A stretch of 64,000 nucleotides of DNA from Muscardinus avellanarius (Eukaryota; Chordata; Mammalia; Rodentia; Gliridae): NCBI GenBank assembly GCA_963383645.1, contig OY726574.1:54301477-54365476 (forward strand), in the 5' to 3' direction. The notes under the pieces were generated by a model. It saw nothing but the letters and a program-made list of their open reading frames with translations. It made no database searches and was not told the origin of the DNA. A program made the translations under genes and the position numbers. Shown piece after piece: positions 12,960-26,400 of this stretch (position 1 is its first letter; the number at the start of each line of letters is the position of its first letter).

Positions 12960-15900
12960 GTTTTTAAGCTATTATAATTAATTTGGGAGAATGAATTGAA
13001 TTTGTGTGTGTGTGTATTATTATTCTTTTTAACAAATCTCTTGCAGAGAAACTCTTTCTACTCAGTTGGATCTAGCAGAAACAAAAGCTGAGTCTGAGCA
13101 GTTGGCTCGAGGACTCCTAGAAGAACAGTATTTTGAACTGACCCAAGAAAGTAAGAAAGCTGCTTCCAGAAACAGACAAGAGATTACAGATAAGGATCAC
13201 ACTGTTAGTCGGGTAAGTATGAGGGTCAGGTAAATTACGTAACGATCCAGCTATACTACTTCTGGGTTCCTTGCCAAAGGGACTGAAATCAGAAATCATA
13301 GCAATCTCTGCATACCTATGTTCTTAGCAGCACAATTCACAATAGCCAAATTATGGAGCCAACCTAGGTGTCCATCAAGAGATAATGGATTACAAAATTA
13401 TGGGGTATCCACACAGTGCAGTTCTACTCAGCACTCAAGAAGAAAATAATGTCATCTTCGGGAAAATGGATAGCTCTGGAGAACATTATGCTAAGTGAGA
13501 CTAGCCAGTCACAGGAAGGGAAGGTTCTCATGCTTTCTCTCATATGGAAGCTAGGAAGGAATCAGGATAGATTCCTCTTTTTAGGGTTCTGAGGATTGAA
13601 TGGAGGGGGCATCCTACTGAGTCACACCACCAGCCCAGTAGCGTGTTTGTTTTGAAACAGGGTCTCACTGGGATGCTGAGTGTCTCGCTACGTTGCTGAG
13701 GCTGGCCTCGAAATGGATTCCTCCTCCTCACAGAAGTGTGCCACCACACCCAGCTGCCCTCGTTTTTTTTTTTTTTTTTTAAGGTGGTGGTGGTACTGGG
13801 GATTGAACCCAGGGGTATTCTACCTCCAAGCTACACTTCCAAGCCCATTCTATTTCTTATTTTTTATTCTTGAGACAGGGTTTCACTAGGTTGCAGAGAG
13901 CTTCACGAGGTAGCTGCGGCTGGCGCTAACCGTGCTGGGATTGCAGGAGTGCACCACCACACCTGGCTAGTACCTTTTCTATGTGTCTGCTGGACTGGGG
14001 ATGGAACCCAGGGACATTCTTCCTCCGAGCTACACCCCCAGCCCTATATTTTTTACTTTATTTTGAAACAGGGTCTCACTGAGTTGCAGAGGGCATAAGT
14101 AGCTGAGGCTGTCCACGAACTTGTGATCCTCATGTCTCAGCCTCCCAAGTACTGGGATTACAAGTGTGCACCACCACGCCCGCCCGGCCTAGTACTTTAT
14201 TTTTTATTTTTACTTTTATTTTCCTTTTTTTGTGTGTGTGGTACTAGGGATGGAACCCAGGGGCATTGTACCTCAGAGCTACACCCACAGCCCTATATTT
14301 TTAGTCTTTTTGTTTTTGAAACAGGGTCTCCCTGAGTTGCAAAGGGCCTCGCTAAGTACTTATCTGAGGCTGTCCATGAACCACGATCCTCCAGTTTCCA
14401 CCTCCTGAATGCTGGGATTACAAGCGTGACCACCACGCCTGGCCTGGCACTTTAATATGTGACCTACACAAGCCAGTACTTGGAAGGCTAAGACAGAAGG
14501 ATTGCAGGTTTCAGCACAGCTTCTTCAGCTTAGACTCTCAGCAACCTAGTGAGACCTTTTTCAAAATAAAAAATAAAGCAGGGTGTGATGTTGCACTCTT
14601 GTAATCCCAGTACTCGGGAGGCTGACACAGGAGGATCACAGGTCCTTGGCCAGCCTCAGCTACTTAGTGAGGCCCTCTGCAACTCAGTGAGACTCTGTTT
14701 CAGGTAGAATGCCCCAGGGTTCAATCTCCAGTACTGCAAAAAAAAAAGGAACAGGGTGTGTGCACATGCATTTTAGTTACGCTTGTGATCCTTCTCTACT
14801 TGTATTGAATTGCTTTTTAATCCAAAACATTTGTCAGTTATTGAAATTCTTATTCTATATGCTGGGGTTTTTCCTATCTTATTTGTTATATTTTATGTGA
14901 AGAAATGTGTAGCTAAAATTTATTGTTCTCTTACAACACTTAAACTGATTTTGTGAACCAGAATTCTTTAAAATTTTGAGAAACAATTTCGGAATGAAAA
15001 AAAATTCTTTGAATAGTCTACAAATCCATTTTGAGACAACTGATAGTACAAACAGTTACCTACTACTCAGACTTATATATAGTTTGTATAGAATTATGAG
15101 TGGGAGTTAGATCTCAACTCTGCCCCTAAGAAGTCACGTAATCTTGGCAGATTGCTTTAATTCCTTTAAGCCTCCAATTTCTCATGTATAAAACAGACCA
15201 AATAATGTGTGTGCATGTATGAAGGTATCATGCCAGCCTCACCAGCACATATAGAGATGGAGCAGGGGTAGCGGGACAGGCCTGGAGGGAAGCAAGCCAA
15301 GTGATGTGTGTGTGTTTATGAACCCATCACTTTGAGTGTCGCTGCAGTGTGTAATTACATTGTACCAATAAAACTCTTAAAAATAGAAATAACATTCCAA
15401 ATGATCGTGATTAAGATAATCTGCATAGAATAGCCAAAAAATACATTAGTAAAAGTAGTCAGTAAATATCTTTACTGTCATTTGTATAATTTTGGGGTTT
15501 TTTTTTGCGGGTTTGAGGATGGAACCCAGGGACATTTGACCTCCGAACTACACCCCCTGCCCTATTTTTTATTCTTTATTTTGGAACCAGGTCTCACTGA
15601 GTTGCAGAGGGCCTCACTAAGTAGCTGAGGCTGTCCGCGAACCGCGATCCTCTGGTCTCAGCCTCCCGCGAATGCTGGGATGACAAGCTGGGATGACAAG
15701 CGTGCGCCACCACGCCCGGCTCATTTGTATAATTATTCCTTTGAAGAAACGGAGGTCTAGAAAGGTGGTGCCCTGCCCAGAATCACACAGTGGACGATAG
15801 GCGTAGAACTGAATAGAAAGGTGGTGCCTGCCCAGAATCACACAGTGGGCAATAGGCGTAGTGCCAAAGGTGGAGTTCCAGACTCTAGCCCACTTCTGCC

Positions 15901-16825
15901 CACTGCAGAGTCTCACGAAGCTGCTGAGGCCTCCTCGAGCCGGCGGTCCTCCCGCCTCGACCTTCTGAGTGCCAGGACTGCAAGTGTGCACCGCCGTGCC
16001 CAGCTTTCCTTTTATTTACACACACACACAGCCAGCCCCCTTCCTCCCTCTCCCTCCCTCTTCCTCTCTGAAGTGATTTTTGGAAGCTATTCGTTATTTC
16101 TAAATGTTCACTTGTCTTAAGCTGTAATGAGGTGTTTTCTGTAGTTAGGTGGTGTCTAACCTCTTCTCATCTGTGGAAAATGTGAAGCATTATTTTTAAG
16201 AGCTTATATTTAAATCTGTGTGTGCTTTGTTTAGCTTGAAGAAACAAACAGCATGCTAACCAAAGACGTTGAATTACTAAGAAAAGAAAATGAAGAGCTT
16301 ACCGATAAAATGAGGAAGGCAGAGGAAGGTATGTAGGGTTTTCTTAATCATGTTAAATCCAGTGATTAATCTTCAGCTATTTATGTTGTACATTAAATTA
16401 TTAAATAACTTCTGTAGACTTTTGAAGTCACGAAAAGTTACTATGTCGTGTACAGTAATTTGAATTGAGAACAGTGTTAGTTTGAAATGCAGAAATTATT
16501 TAATGCTCTACAGTAACATATTATGCAATTTGTTGGCAGAATATAAATTGCAGAAGGAGGAGGAGATCAATAATCTTAAGGCTGCCTTTGAAAAGAATAT
16601 CAGCACAGAACGAACTCTTAAAACACAGGTAAGCTGGGCGTGGTGGCGCCCACTTGTAATGCCAGCATTCAGGAGGCCGAGACAGGAGGATCACGGTTCA
16701 CCGACAGCCTCACCTACTTACTGAGGGCCCTTGTAGCTCAGTGAGACCCTGTTTCAAAATAAAGAATAAAAAAAATAGGGCTGGGGATATCACTCAGCGG
16801 TAGAACGCCCCTGGGTTCCATCCCT

Positions 16826-16903
<78 letters not shown>

Positions 16904-19900
16904 CCTCTCCCTCTCCCTCTCCCTCTCCCTCTCCCTCTCCCTCTCCCTCTCCCTCTCCCTCTCTCTCTCTCTCCCCTCTCCCCTCTCCCCTCTCCCCTCT
17001 CCCCTCTCCCCTCTCCATGGATTTGTATTTGCATATCAGATATTTGGAAAGGTAATACTGTTTGTACTGTCCCCTAAAACCAAGGTAGTAAGGTTTGACT
17101 CTTTCATTTGAACAAATCATGTAAGTTATTGACACCTTGAAATAGAAGACCTAAATAGGAAGCAGAGTGCGGCTGCTCCACGAGGCTCACGCAGCATTTG
17201 TTGGTCAGAACATGGCTGAGACGCTGAGACCTGAGGTTGATGGTGGGAGAGAGTGAGAGAGAGAGATGGGCTGAGAAGCGATAGGGGGAAGGATCGTTGT
17301 GCCTTGTATGTGGTGATGTATCTAGATCAGATTTTGTCCACTAAAACTTGATATCTAGCCATTCTGCCAAGTTATCTAATAATTCAAAATTTCTATAGCC
17401 TAATTAGTATTTCAACTAATTTATGACAAGAAATTCTATTTTATATTTACTAATTGTATCTCCCATATAATCAAATTATTTGTTGTTTCCTTAACACTAA
17501 TCTGCTCTCTCCTCAGTCCTTCATGTTGCAACTCAGGCAAATTTTCACAAATGCACTTAGTAGATTCTAGAAATACTTCAAACGATTTTTTATTTATTTT
17601 GAAACAGACTCTCACTGAGTTGCAAAGGACCTCACTATGTACCTGAGGCTGTCTGTGAACCAAGATCCTCCTGTGTCAGCCTCTCGAATGCTGGGATTAC
17701 AAGTGTGCACCACCACACCTAGCTTGATTATCTTACTATTAAAAGTCTAGTCTAACCGGGCGTGGTGGCACACGCTTGTAATCCCCACACTTGGGAGGCA
17801 GAGACAGGAGGATCTCACAGGTTCTAAGCCAGCTTTGCTGGCTTAAGAGACCCTATTTCCAAATAAAAATATAAAATAGGTTTGGGAGTGTAGCCCGGAG
17901 TTAGAAGGGTTCCATCCCCAGTACCACCAAAAAAAAAAAAAAAAAGCCAGACATGGTGGCGCACGCTTGTAATCCCAGCATTTGGAAGGCTGAGACTGGA
18001 GGATCACGGTTTGAGGACAGCCTCAGCTACTTAGTGAGGCCCTCTGCAACTTAGTGAGACCCTGTTTCAAAAATAGAGAATAAAAAATAGGGCAGGGGGT
18101 GTAGCTCAGAGGTAGAATGCCCCTGGGTTCCATCCCCAGACCCGCAAAAAAACAAAAAAAAGTCAAGTCTATTGTGGTGGAGCATGCCTTTAATCCTAGC
18201 ACTTGGGAGGCTGAGCCAGGAAGATTGCAGGTTCAAAGCCAGCCCCAGCAATTTAGCAAGACTCTCAGCAACTTAGCAAGACCCTGTTTCAAAATAAAAA
18301 GTAAAATAGATCTGAGGATATAGCTTAGAGGTAAAATACATCTTGGTTTAATCCTCAGCCCCACAAAACAAACGAAAGTCTACCAGACTATGACACTGTT
18401 AAAACATAACTGTACCTGCCTTTCTCCCTCCTGCCTAGCTGAGCGCCTGCCTACAGTGTGAGTGCTAAATAGTTGTTGAACAATCGATGGGTTTTTGCAA
18501 GCGTATCTGGCTCTTACACTGGAATAGTTAGACACATCTGTATTAGTTATTTGTGCCACAGGTTATCGTAGCCAGCCTTCATTACATTGTCCTACTTTTC
18601 ATACCTCTGATAGATCACTATTAATAACATTTTATTATTTAATAGGCTGTTAACAAGTTGGCGGAAATAATGAATCGCAAAGATTTTAAAATTGATAGAA
18701 AGAAAGCTAATACACAAGATTTGAGAAAGAAGGAAAAGGAAAATCGAAAGCTACAACTGGAACTCAACCAAGAGAGAGAGAAGTTCAACCAGATGGTGGT
18801 GAAGCATCAGAAGGAGCTGAACGACATGCAGGCGGTGAGGCGCGGGCGCGTTGTCTTGTGTCGTCAGCACCGCAGCGTTGTCTGTGCTTGGAGGGATCTT
18901 CATGTGTCAAGTACCTGTTTGGGTTTGGTCATTACTATTCTCAGTAAGCATTTATCTTGAAAGACTAAAAGGATGTTCTATTGCCTGTCAGTTAACTATA
19001 GCTTAATTTTCACCAGTTAGCATCTGCTCAATTAGAGGCCTTACTTTGTGAGACAGTGTTTTGTTTCTTTGACTTTACACTAAAATTGCAGTATGGCTGT
19101 TAGAGTATTGACTGTAGTTGGGATAGAGGTTTTGAGTTATGGGAGCTTTATTTCTCTAATCAAGACTTATTTTTCGCCGGGCGTGGTGGCACACGCTTGT
19201 AATCCCTGCGCTTGGGAAGCTGAGACAGGAGGATCGCACAGGTTCGAAGCCAGACTCAGCTACTGAGTGAGGCTCTCAGCAACTTAGTGGAACCCTGTTT
19301 CCAAATAAAAAAATATACAATAGGCATGGGAGTGTAGACTGAGGTTAGAAAGCCTCTTGGGTTCCACCCCCAGTACCACACACACAAAAAAAAAAGACTT
19401 ATTTTTCCAAAATCTAAATATCAAGCTTAGCCGGGCGTGGTGGCACACGCTTGTAATCCCCACGCTTGGGAGGCTGAGACAGAGGATCACGCTGGTTTGG
19501 AGCCAGCCTCGCTTGCTTAAGATAGCCTGTTTCCAAATAAAAAAAGTATAAAATAGGTCTGGGAGTGTAGCCCAGACCACCAAAAAATAAAATAAACAAA
19601 TAAAAATAAATAAATATCAAGCTTAATTTTTATACATCTGACATGCTACATAAAGTTGAGAATGTGATCTCACATATAAGACAGCATTGACTCCCATTGT
19701 TTTGGTTTTACCATCTTGAAAAGTTTTGTTTATTCATTATTTTTAATTTTATTTTTAATTTTTGTGGCACTGGGAGTAGAACCCAGGGGCTTTCTACCTT
19801 TGGGCTATACTCCCAGACCTGTTTTATTAATTGGAAACAGGGTCTCACTAAGTTGCTGAGAGCCTCACTCAGTAGCTGGGGCTGGCTCTGAACCTGCAAG

Positions 19901-22381
19901 GTCCTCAAGTACTGGGGTTACAAGCGTGCGCCACCACGCCCGGCTTGCTTGCTTGCTTATTTATTTTTGTGGTACTAGGGAGTGAACTCAGGCATTCTAC
20001 CTCCAAGCTTCACCCCTATCCCTATTTTTTAAACTAAATCATAGGAAGCTAGAAAAATATTTACTGTTTTAAGTTTTTTTATAACTGTTTAAGAAAAATT
20101 CTTCTAAAAGCAGGGAGAAGAGCAGTTTATCTTAGCATTGCGTTGATAAGAAAGAACTTACCTTCCTACTGTGCGTCGGAATCTGTGGTTGTAGCCAGTG
20201 CAGTGGCGTGCACCTGTAGTTCCAGCTTCTTGGAAGGCTGAGGCAGGAGGATTGCTTGAGCCCAGAGGTCACAGCCAGCCTGAGCAATATAGTGAGACTT
20301 GTCTCAAAAATGATTAAATAAGCCGGGCGTGGTGGCGCATGCTTATAATCCCAGCATTCAGGAGGCTGAGACCAGGGGATCACGGTTCACGGACAGCCTC
20401 AGCTACTACTTAGTGAGGCCCTCTGCAACTTAGTGAGACCCTGTTTCAAAATAAAGAATAAAAAAAAATAAGTAGGGCAGGGGGTGTAGCGTGGAGGTCA
20501 AATGCCCCTGGGTTCCATCCCCAGGCCCGCCAAAAAAAAAAAAAAAAAAAAAGATTAAATAACTGGACATACTGGCACACACTTGTAATCCCAGTACTTG
20601 AGAGGCTGAGACGGGAGGGTCGCAGGTTCAGAACCAGCCTCAGCAACTTAGTAAAACTCTCAGCAACTTAGCGAGACTGAGTTTCAAAACAAAAAATAAA
20701 ATAGGTCTGGGAGTGTAGCCCAGAGGTAGAAGGCCCATGAGTTCTATTCCCAGTACCAATAAATAAATAATCTATCTATGGTTCTGAGCATTCATGGTTT
20801 ACAGTATTTTAGGTTAGTTGTTTATATTTCAGTTACTTATTAATGTTGGAAATTATTTGAGCTTGATTATATTATCTTGATGTTTTTCAAAAATAGCAAT
20901 TGGTAGAAGAGTGCACGCACAGGAATGAGCTTCAGATGCAGTTGGCTAGCAAGGAGAGTGATATTGAGCAACTGCGCGCTAAACTTTTGGACCTTTCGGA
21001 TTCCACTAGTGTTGCTAGTTTTCCTAGTGCGGATGAAACTGATGGAAACCTGCCAGGTAAGAATAATTTTCTTCTGTCATTCAAGCTTGCTTAAATGTCA
21101 TGGAAATTTTTTTTTTTTTTAAATTTGTTTTCTCCTACCTTGTCATTTTGTCCATGGAGATTTAAAAAGGATTTTTTTTTTTTTTTAAGGGGCTGGGAAT
21201 GGAACCCAGGGGCATTCTACCTCCAAGCTACACCCCCCCTGCCCGCCCTATTTTTTTATTCTTTATTTTGGAACAAGGTCTCATTAAGTTGCGGAGGGCC
21301 TCACTAAGTAGCTGAGGCTGTCCGCAAACCGCGATCCTCCAGTCTCAGCCTCCCGAATGCTGGGATTACAAGTGTGCACCACCACGCCTGGTTCCCAGAC
21401 CAGTTTTTATTTCTTATTTGGAAACAGGGTCTCACTAGGTTTGTGAAAGCCTCACTAAATTCCTGAGGCTGGTTTTGAAGCTATAATCCTCCTGTTTTAG
21501 CCTCCCAAGGACTGGGATTACAGGTGTATGCCACCACCCCAGCTGTTTTTGGTTTTTTTTTTAAACAGGGTTTCACTAGGTGGATGAGAGTCTCAGTACT
21601 TGCTGAGACTGTCCTCAAACCTGTGATCTTCCTGTCTCAGCCTCCCAGGTACTGGGATTACAAGAGTATACTCCCATGCCTGCTCTGTTATTTGTTTGTT
21701 TTGTTTATAAAGTCTTGGTAGGTTGATGAGAATCTCACAACTTGCTGAGGCTGTCCTTGAACCTGCAACCTTCCTTTCTCATAGAGCCTCCCCAGGTGTG
21801 AGGTTACGAGCAGGCAGCACCATGCCTGTCATATGCACCCATTCTGAGCATTCTGATCTTATGACTAACATCCAACTGTTCATATTTTATTTATTATTTT
21901 GCTAAAACTATGAACTGTGCTTTAACTCAAAACCATAGTAGCTATGTATAGAAGCCTCCCTAATGTAGCAATGATAAAATTCAACAAGGTCTGGCTTAAA
22001 TTAAAATTTGGAAAAACAGATAAAAAGGATTGGGCAGTACAGTAAGGGGATAGGAAACCAAATAAAGGTAGGAGGCTAGTATTTCAAACTTTTTCTCTGT
22101 CTTCTTTTTCCTAATGGAGAGTTAATTTAAAAATAACCACAACCTCATTCTTGGCTTAATAGTAGTAGAAATGAGCTCGATATGGTGGCACACACTTGTA
22201 ATCCCAGCATTTGGGAGGCTAAGACAACGAGGATCGCGGTTGGCAGGCAGCCTCAGCTACTACTTAGTGAGGCACTTTGCAACTCAGTGAGAACCTGTTT
22301 CCAAATAAAAATATAAAAAAATAGGTGTCTGGGAGTGTAGCCTAGAGGTAGAAGGGTTTCCAGGAACCCCAGTACCACACA

Positions 22382-22416
<35 letters not shown>

Positions 22417-22675
22417 AAACACACAAACTCCCTGAAAATACACTAATATTCTAAGTAATAAACTCAGAAGAGAGTCAGTAGGCTGGGTATGGTGGCACAC
22501 GCTTATATCCCAGCATTCAGGAGGCTGAGACCAGAGGATCACGGTTTATGGGCAGCCTCAGCTACTTAGGCCCTCTGCAACTCAGTGAGACCCGGTTTCA
22601 AAATAAAGAATTAAAAATAGGGCAGAGGCTGTAGCTCAGAGGTCTCATGCCCCTGAGTTCCATCCCCAAACCTGG

Positions 22676-22735
<60 letters not shown>

Positions 22736-22787
22736 TGGAGGTATAGCTCAGAGATAGAATGCCCTGGATTTCATCCCCAGTACCACC

Positions 22788-22818
<31 letters not shown>

Positions 22819-22883
22819 ATTTAGGAGTCAGATATCAAAGAGATAGTAAATCTTCTTCTTCTTCTTCTTCTTCTTCTTCTTCT

Positions 22884-22915
<32 letters not shown>

Positions 22916-23440
22916 CTCTTCTTCCTCTTCTTCCTCTTCCTCTTCTTCCTCTTCTTCCTCTTCATCTCCTCCTCCTCCTCCTCCTCCTCCTCCTCCTTCT
23001 TCTTCTTTTTTTCAGAACTAGGGATGGAACCCAGGGGCATTCTACCCCCAAAGCCACACCCCCAGCTCTATTTCTTATTTTATTTTTTGAAACAGTCTCA
23101 CTGAGTTGCAAAGGGCCTCATAGCCTCCCAAATGCTGGGATTATAAGTGTGTGCCACCACACCCCGCATACTGACTCTCTTCTGAGTTTACTACTTAGAA
23201 TATTAGTGTAGCCGGGCGTGGTGGTGCACACTTGTAATCCCAGCATTTGGGAGGCTGAGACCTGAGGATCGCGGTTCACGGACGGCCTCAGTTACTTAGT
23301 GAAGCCCTCTGCAACTCAGTGAGACCTAGTTTCAAAATAAAGAATAAAAAAATAGGGCAGGGGGTATAGCTTGGAGGTTGAATGCCCCTGGGTTCCAATC
23401 CCAGACCCACCAAAAAAAAAAAAAGAATATTAGTGTATTG

Positions 23441-23487
<47 letters not shown>

Positions 23488-26400
23488 TTTTGTGGTACTG
23501 GAGTTCCTGGAAACCCTTCTACTTCCGGGCTACACTCCCAGAAACCTATTTTTTATAATTTTATTTGGAAACAGGGTCTCTTAAACCAGCGAGGCTGGCT
23601 TCAAACCTGCACGATCCTCCTGTCTCTGCCTCCCAAGCACAGGGATTACAAGCGTGCGCCACCACGCCCGGCTGTGTTTAAGATTTTTAAACTCCAAAAC
23701 GAAGTGCTGGTAGCCATTCTCTATTGTTACAAAATGAGATCCATTCAGTGTCTATTTTCCCCTCACTGTGTTGTTAGTATTGAAGTGTTACGAAGACCTC
23801 AACAGTGCTAAACCTTGACCTTCATCTTAGAATTCGATCAGTGGATAATTCCTATCTCTGTGTCTGATGCTTTACTTGTAAACTTAAAAGTCTATATAAA
23901 ATCCAACCTTTTACTAGATGCTTAAAAACAGTTCTTGACAAATGAAGGAAAGATTTTACAGTCACATCTAAAAGAAATAATTTTGGGGGTAGAGAGAATT
24001 ATTGAAGATTGAACCTAGCAGCATTCTACCTCCAAGCTACACCATCAGCCCTTTAAGAGTGACGTATTGTTTAAATATCAGAAAGAAAGCCAGGCGTCAT
24101 GGCTCAGGCTTGTAATCCCAGCACTTGGGAAAGCAAAACAGGAGGATCTCAGGTTCGTGGGGGTGTAGCTCAGCTCAGAGGTAGAGTACCCCTGGCTTCC
24201 ATCCTCAGCACTGGGGGTGGGGGGGTCTGCCTGTTTGATTTTTGAACCGTAACCTTTACTACAGAGGATGACATAAATTGACTTTTTAGAAAAAAGCAGA
24301 AAAGCAAAATAATCAACAAATATTTATCAAACTCCTCCTCTGTGTGTCAGATGCCATGGGGTATGTAAAACAAGTGTGAGAGCCAGGCGCACACTTGTAA
24401 TCCCAGTACTTGGGAGGCTGAGACAGGACGAGCACAGGCTCCTGGCCATTCTCAGCAGCCCCCTGAGGCCCTCAGCAGCTTAGCGAGACACTGTTTCAAA
24501 ATGAAAAAATAAAATAGGGCTGGGGGTGTAGCTCAGAGGTTGAATGCCCCTGGTTTTAGTCCCTAGTGCCACAAGAAAACCCACCAGTGAACAAGTTAGG
24601 ATTCCTGCTCTCACAAAACCTACCAGGAGCTAACTAAGGAAAAAAAGGAATTAATGATAAATAAATAGCAACAATTAAGGAAAAAGTTGGGAGAGCAGAG
24701 AGCTTACATTTTTTTTTAATTTATCTTATTATATATTCTACTTTTAACAACCACAATTTATGTAAAGGAAAATGACACAAAAGTTTGGAGACATGGAGTA
24801 CGCTGTGGGGCTTGGCACGGTGGCACACCTGTAACCCCAGTACTTGAGAGGCTGAAACAAGAGGGGCACAAGTTTGAAGCCAACGTAAGATAATTTAGTG
24901 AGACCCAGTTTAAAAATAAAAAGCGCTGGGAGTATAGTTCTGAGGTAGAGTGTCCTTGGGTTCAATCCCCAGTACTACAGAAAGAAAAAAAGTGCAAGGC
25001 GGAAGTGGAACAAGCACGTGGGGAGCGGCCGCCCTGCGGCTCAGCCTCCAGCCTTGAGGTTTCTGGTAGAGCAGAGGAGACATTCTGTGTCTCCTCTGCC
25101 TCAGAATATAATATCCTATATTCATGGGACCATACAAAGGTTAAATATGTTTCTTATATATAGCACTTGATAACTAATAAATATTTATTGTCGTCTGTTA
25201 CTGTAAGACTCAGATTCACAGCTTTTAAGTTATATGGGCAGGGATTATATATATAATACATATATATTTTTAGAATCATGATTTGAGCCATAGTATAATC
25301 TGTCACATCATAGCATCATACTTTAAAATTGATAACTTTATTTTTTTAAGATTTTGAAAGTACTTAATTGGATTTTCATATTGCCAACATGATGCGATAA
25401 TTTCTAAAGGAATCATCTTTATCCCCCAGACATTTCTGATAAACATTAATTATATTTGAACAGCAGTGATAATTATTGTAAAAGACCTTGATAAAAACAG
25501 GGAATTTGTAGAATGCATAAATATTAGCGGTTAGCCTATTGAATTTTGTGTTCTTTTTTAATTTATTATCACACACTTAAAAGGTTTCACACTTCTTCAA
25601 TTTGAAAAGAATTATGACTGTACTTCTCTGTAAGTGTCTTCCCAACCAAATTTGTACAAATGTATTGGGATTGTTCTGAGCAGTTTGCCAAAAAGTTTGG
25701 CAGTGTTGTACAAGAAGACAAACGAAGCGCTCTCTCTCGTTCTTTGTACCTAGTTGGTTCTGCCTGCATTCCTTACTTACTGTCTTCTGTTCTTGCCTTC
25801 TGTGAGTAGCAGGACACTTCTGTACTTTGCTTGCTCTTGTGTAAATCATGGCTCTGGTTTGTTCCTCTCGCTGCATAGTTTCTTTTTTCTTTTTCTTTTT
25901 GCTAAGTGTTTTTATATGTTTTAAGTGGTTTAAAGTCTTCTGTATCATATCCCATTTAAGCTGCAGTCCATTCCAGCTTTGCCTGGCTCTTACAGATACT
26001 GTTACGTCCTGCTGAGTGTTCATTTGATGGGAAGAGCTTGGGCCTTTTTTCTGCAGTATTTGTTTGGCCGTCCAGTTGGTTTGTGTGACTGAAGCATGAA
26101 GAGCAGATTATGGAGCTCATTCATTCAGCTGTTTCCAATTGCCTGTTGCTGCATGCTGTCGGGCAGTTTTTAATAGCGTTTCCTTTCGTGACAATTTCAG
26201 ACTCACTGCTGTATATTCTTTTTTTTTTTTTCCTAGAGTCAAGAATTGAAGGTTGGCTATCTGTACCAAATAGAGGAAATATCAAAAGATATGGCTGGAA
26301 GAAGCAGGTACTCTATGCCTACTTTCTGATTTTGTTATATGTTTTACTTTGAAGCATAGAACTTGTATTAACTGCTCTAATATTGACACTGATTTTATAT

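Larger units (their letters stand above)
7522..13046. repeat. ROCK1 intron, 5.5 kb
   Basis: SINEs at 7590-7780 (+), 8045-8227 (-), 8885-9074 (-), 9405-9650 (+, with CA and TGTA repeats in the linker), 10213-10420 (+), 10556-10755 (-), a + copy (11083-11292) nested in a - copy (11000-11408), 12297-12507 (+) and 12765-12930 (+). (TG)n at 10951-10999 and (CA)n at 12931-12958. The L2 pieces and the 169-bp duplication are listed separately. Confidence 0.75.
13213..16234. repeat. ROCK1 intron, 3.0 kb
   Basis: An L1 ORF2-end fragment, then minus SINEs at 13580-13755, 13762-13970, 13985-14190 and 14222-14440, + pieces at 14470-14570 and 14580-14750, and minus pieces at 15492-15722 and 15890-16005. 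14760-15100 and 16070-16234 look unique. Confidence 0.75.
21057..25140. repeat. ROCK1 largest visible intron, 5' 4 kb: dense SINEs
   Basis: Minus pieces at 21180-21395, 21396-21545, 21555-21690 and 21710-21830. SINEs at 22170-22380 (+), 22481-22678 (+), 22733-22815 (+, tRNA half), 23012-23167 (-), 23211-23423 (+), 23493-23673 (-), 24000-24055 (-, tRNA half), 24088-24230 (+), 24380-24580 (+) and 24808-24985 (+). (AT)n at 22678-22732 and (TTTA)n at 23442-23490. Confidence 0.75.

Noticed and set aside
25577..26023. 148-codon minus-strand frame as a real gene
   Set aside because: No recognised domain, poly-Lys from an A-rich run, no promoter or splice context. Kept only as an unexplained repeat-free block.
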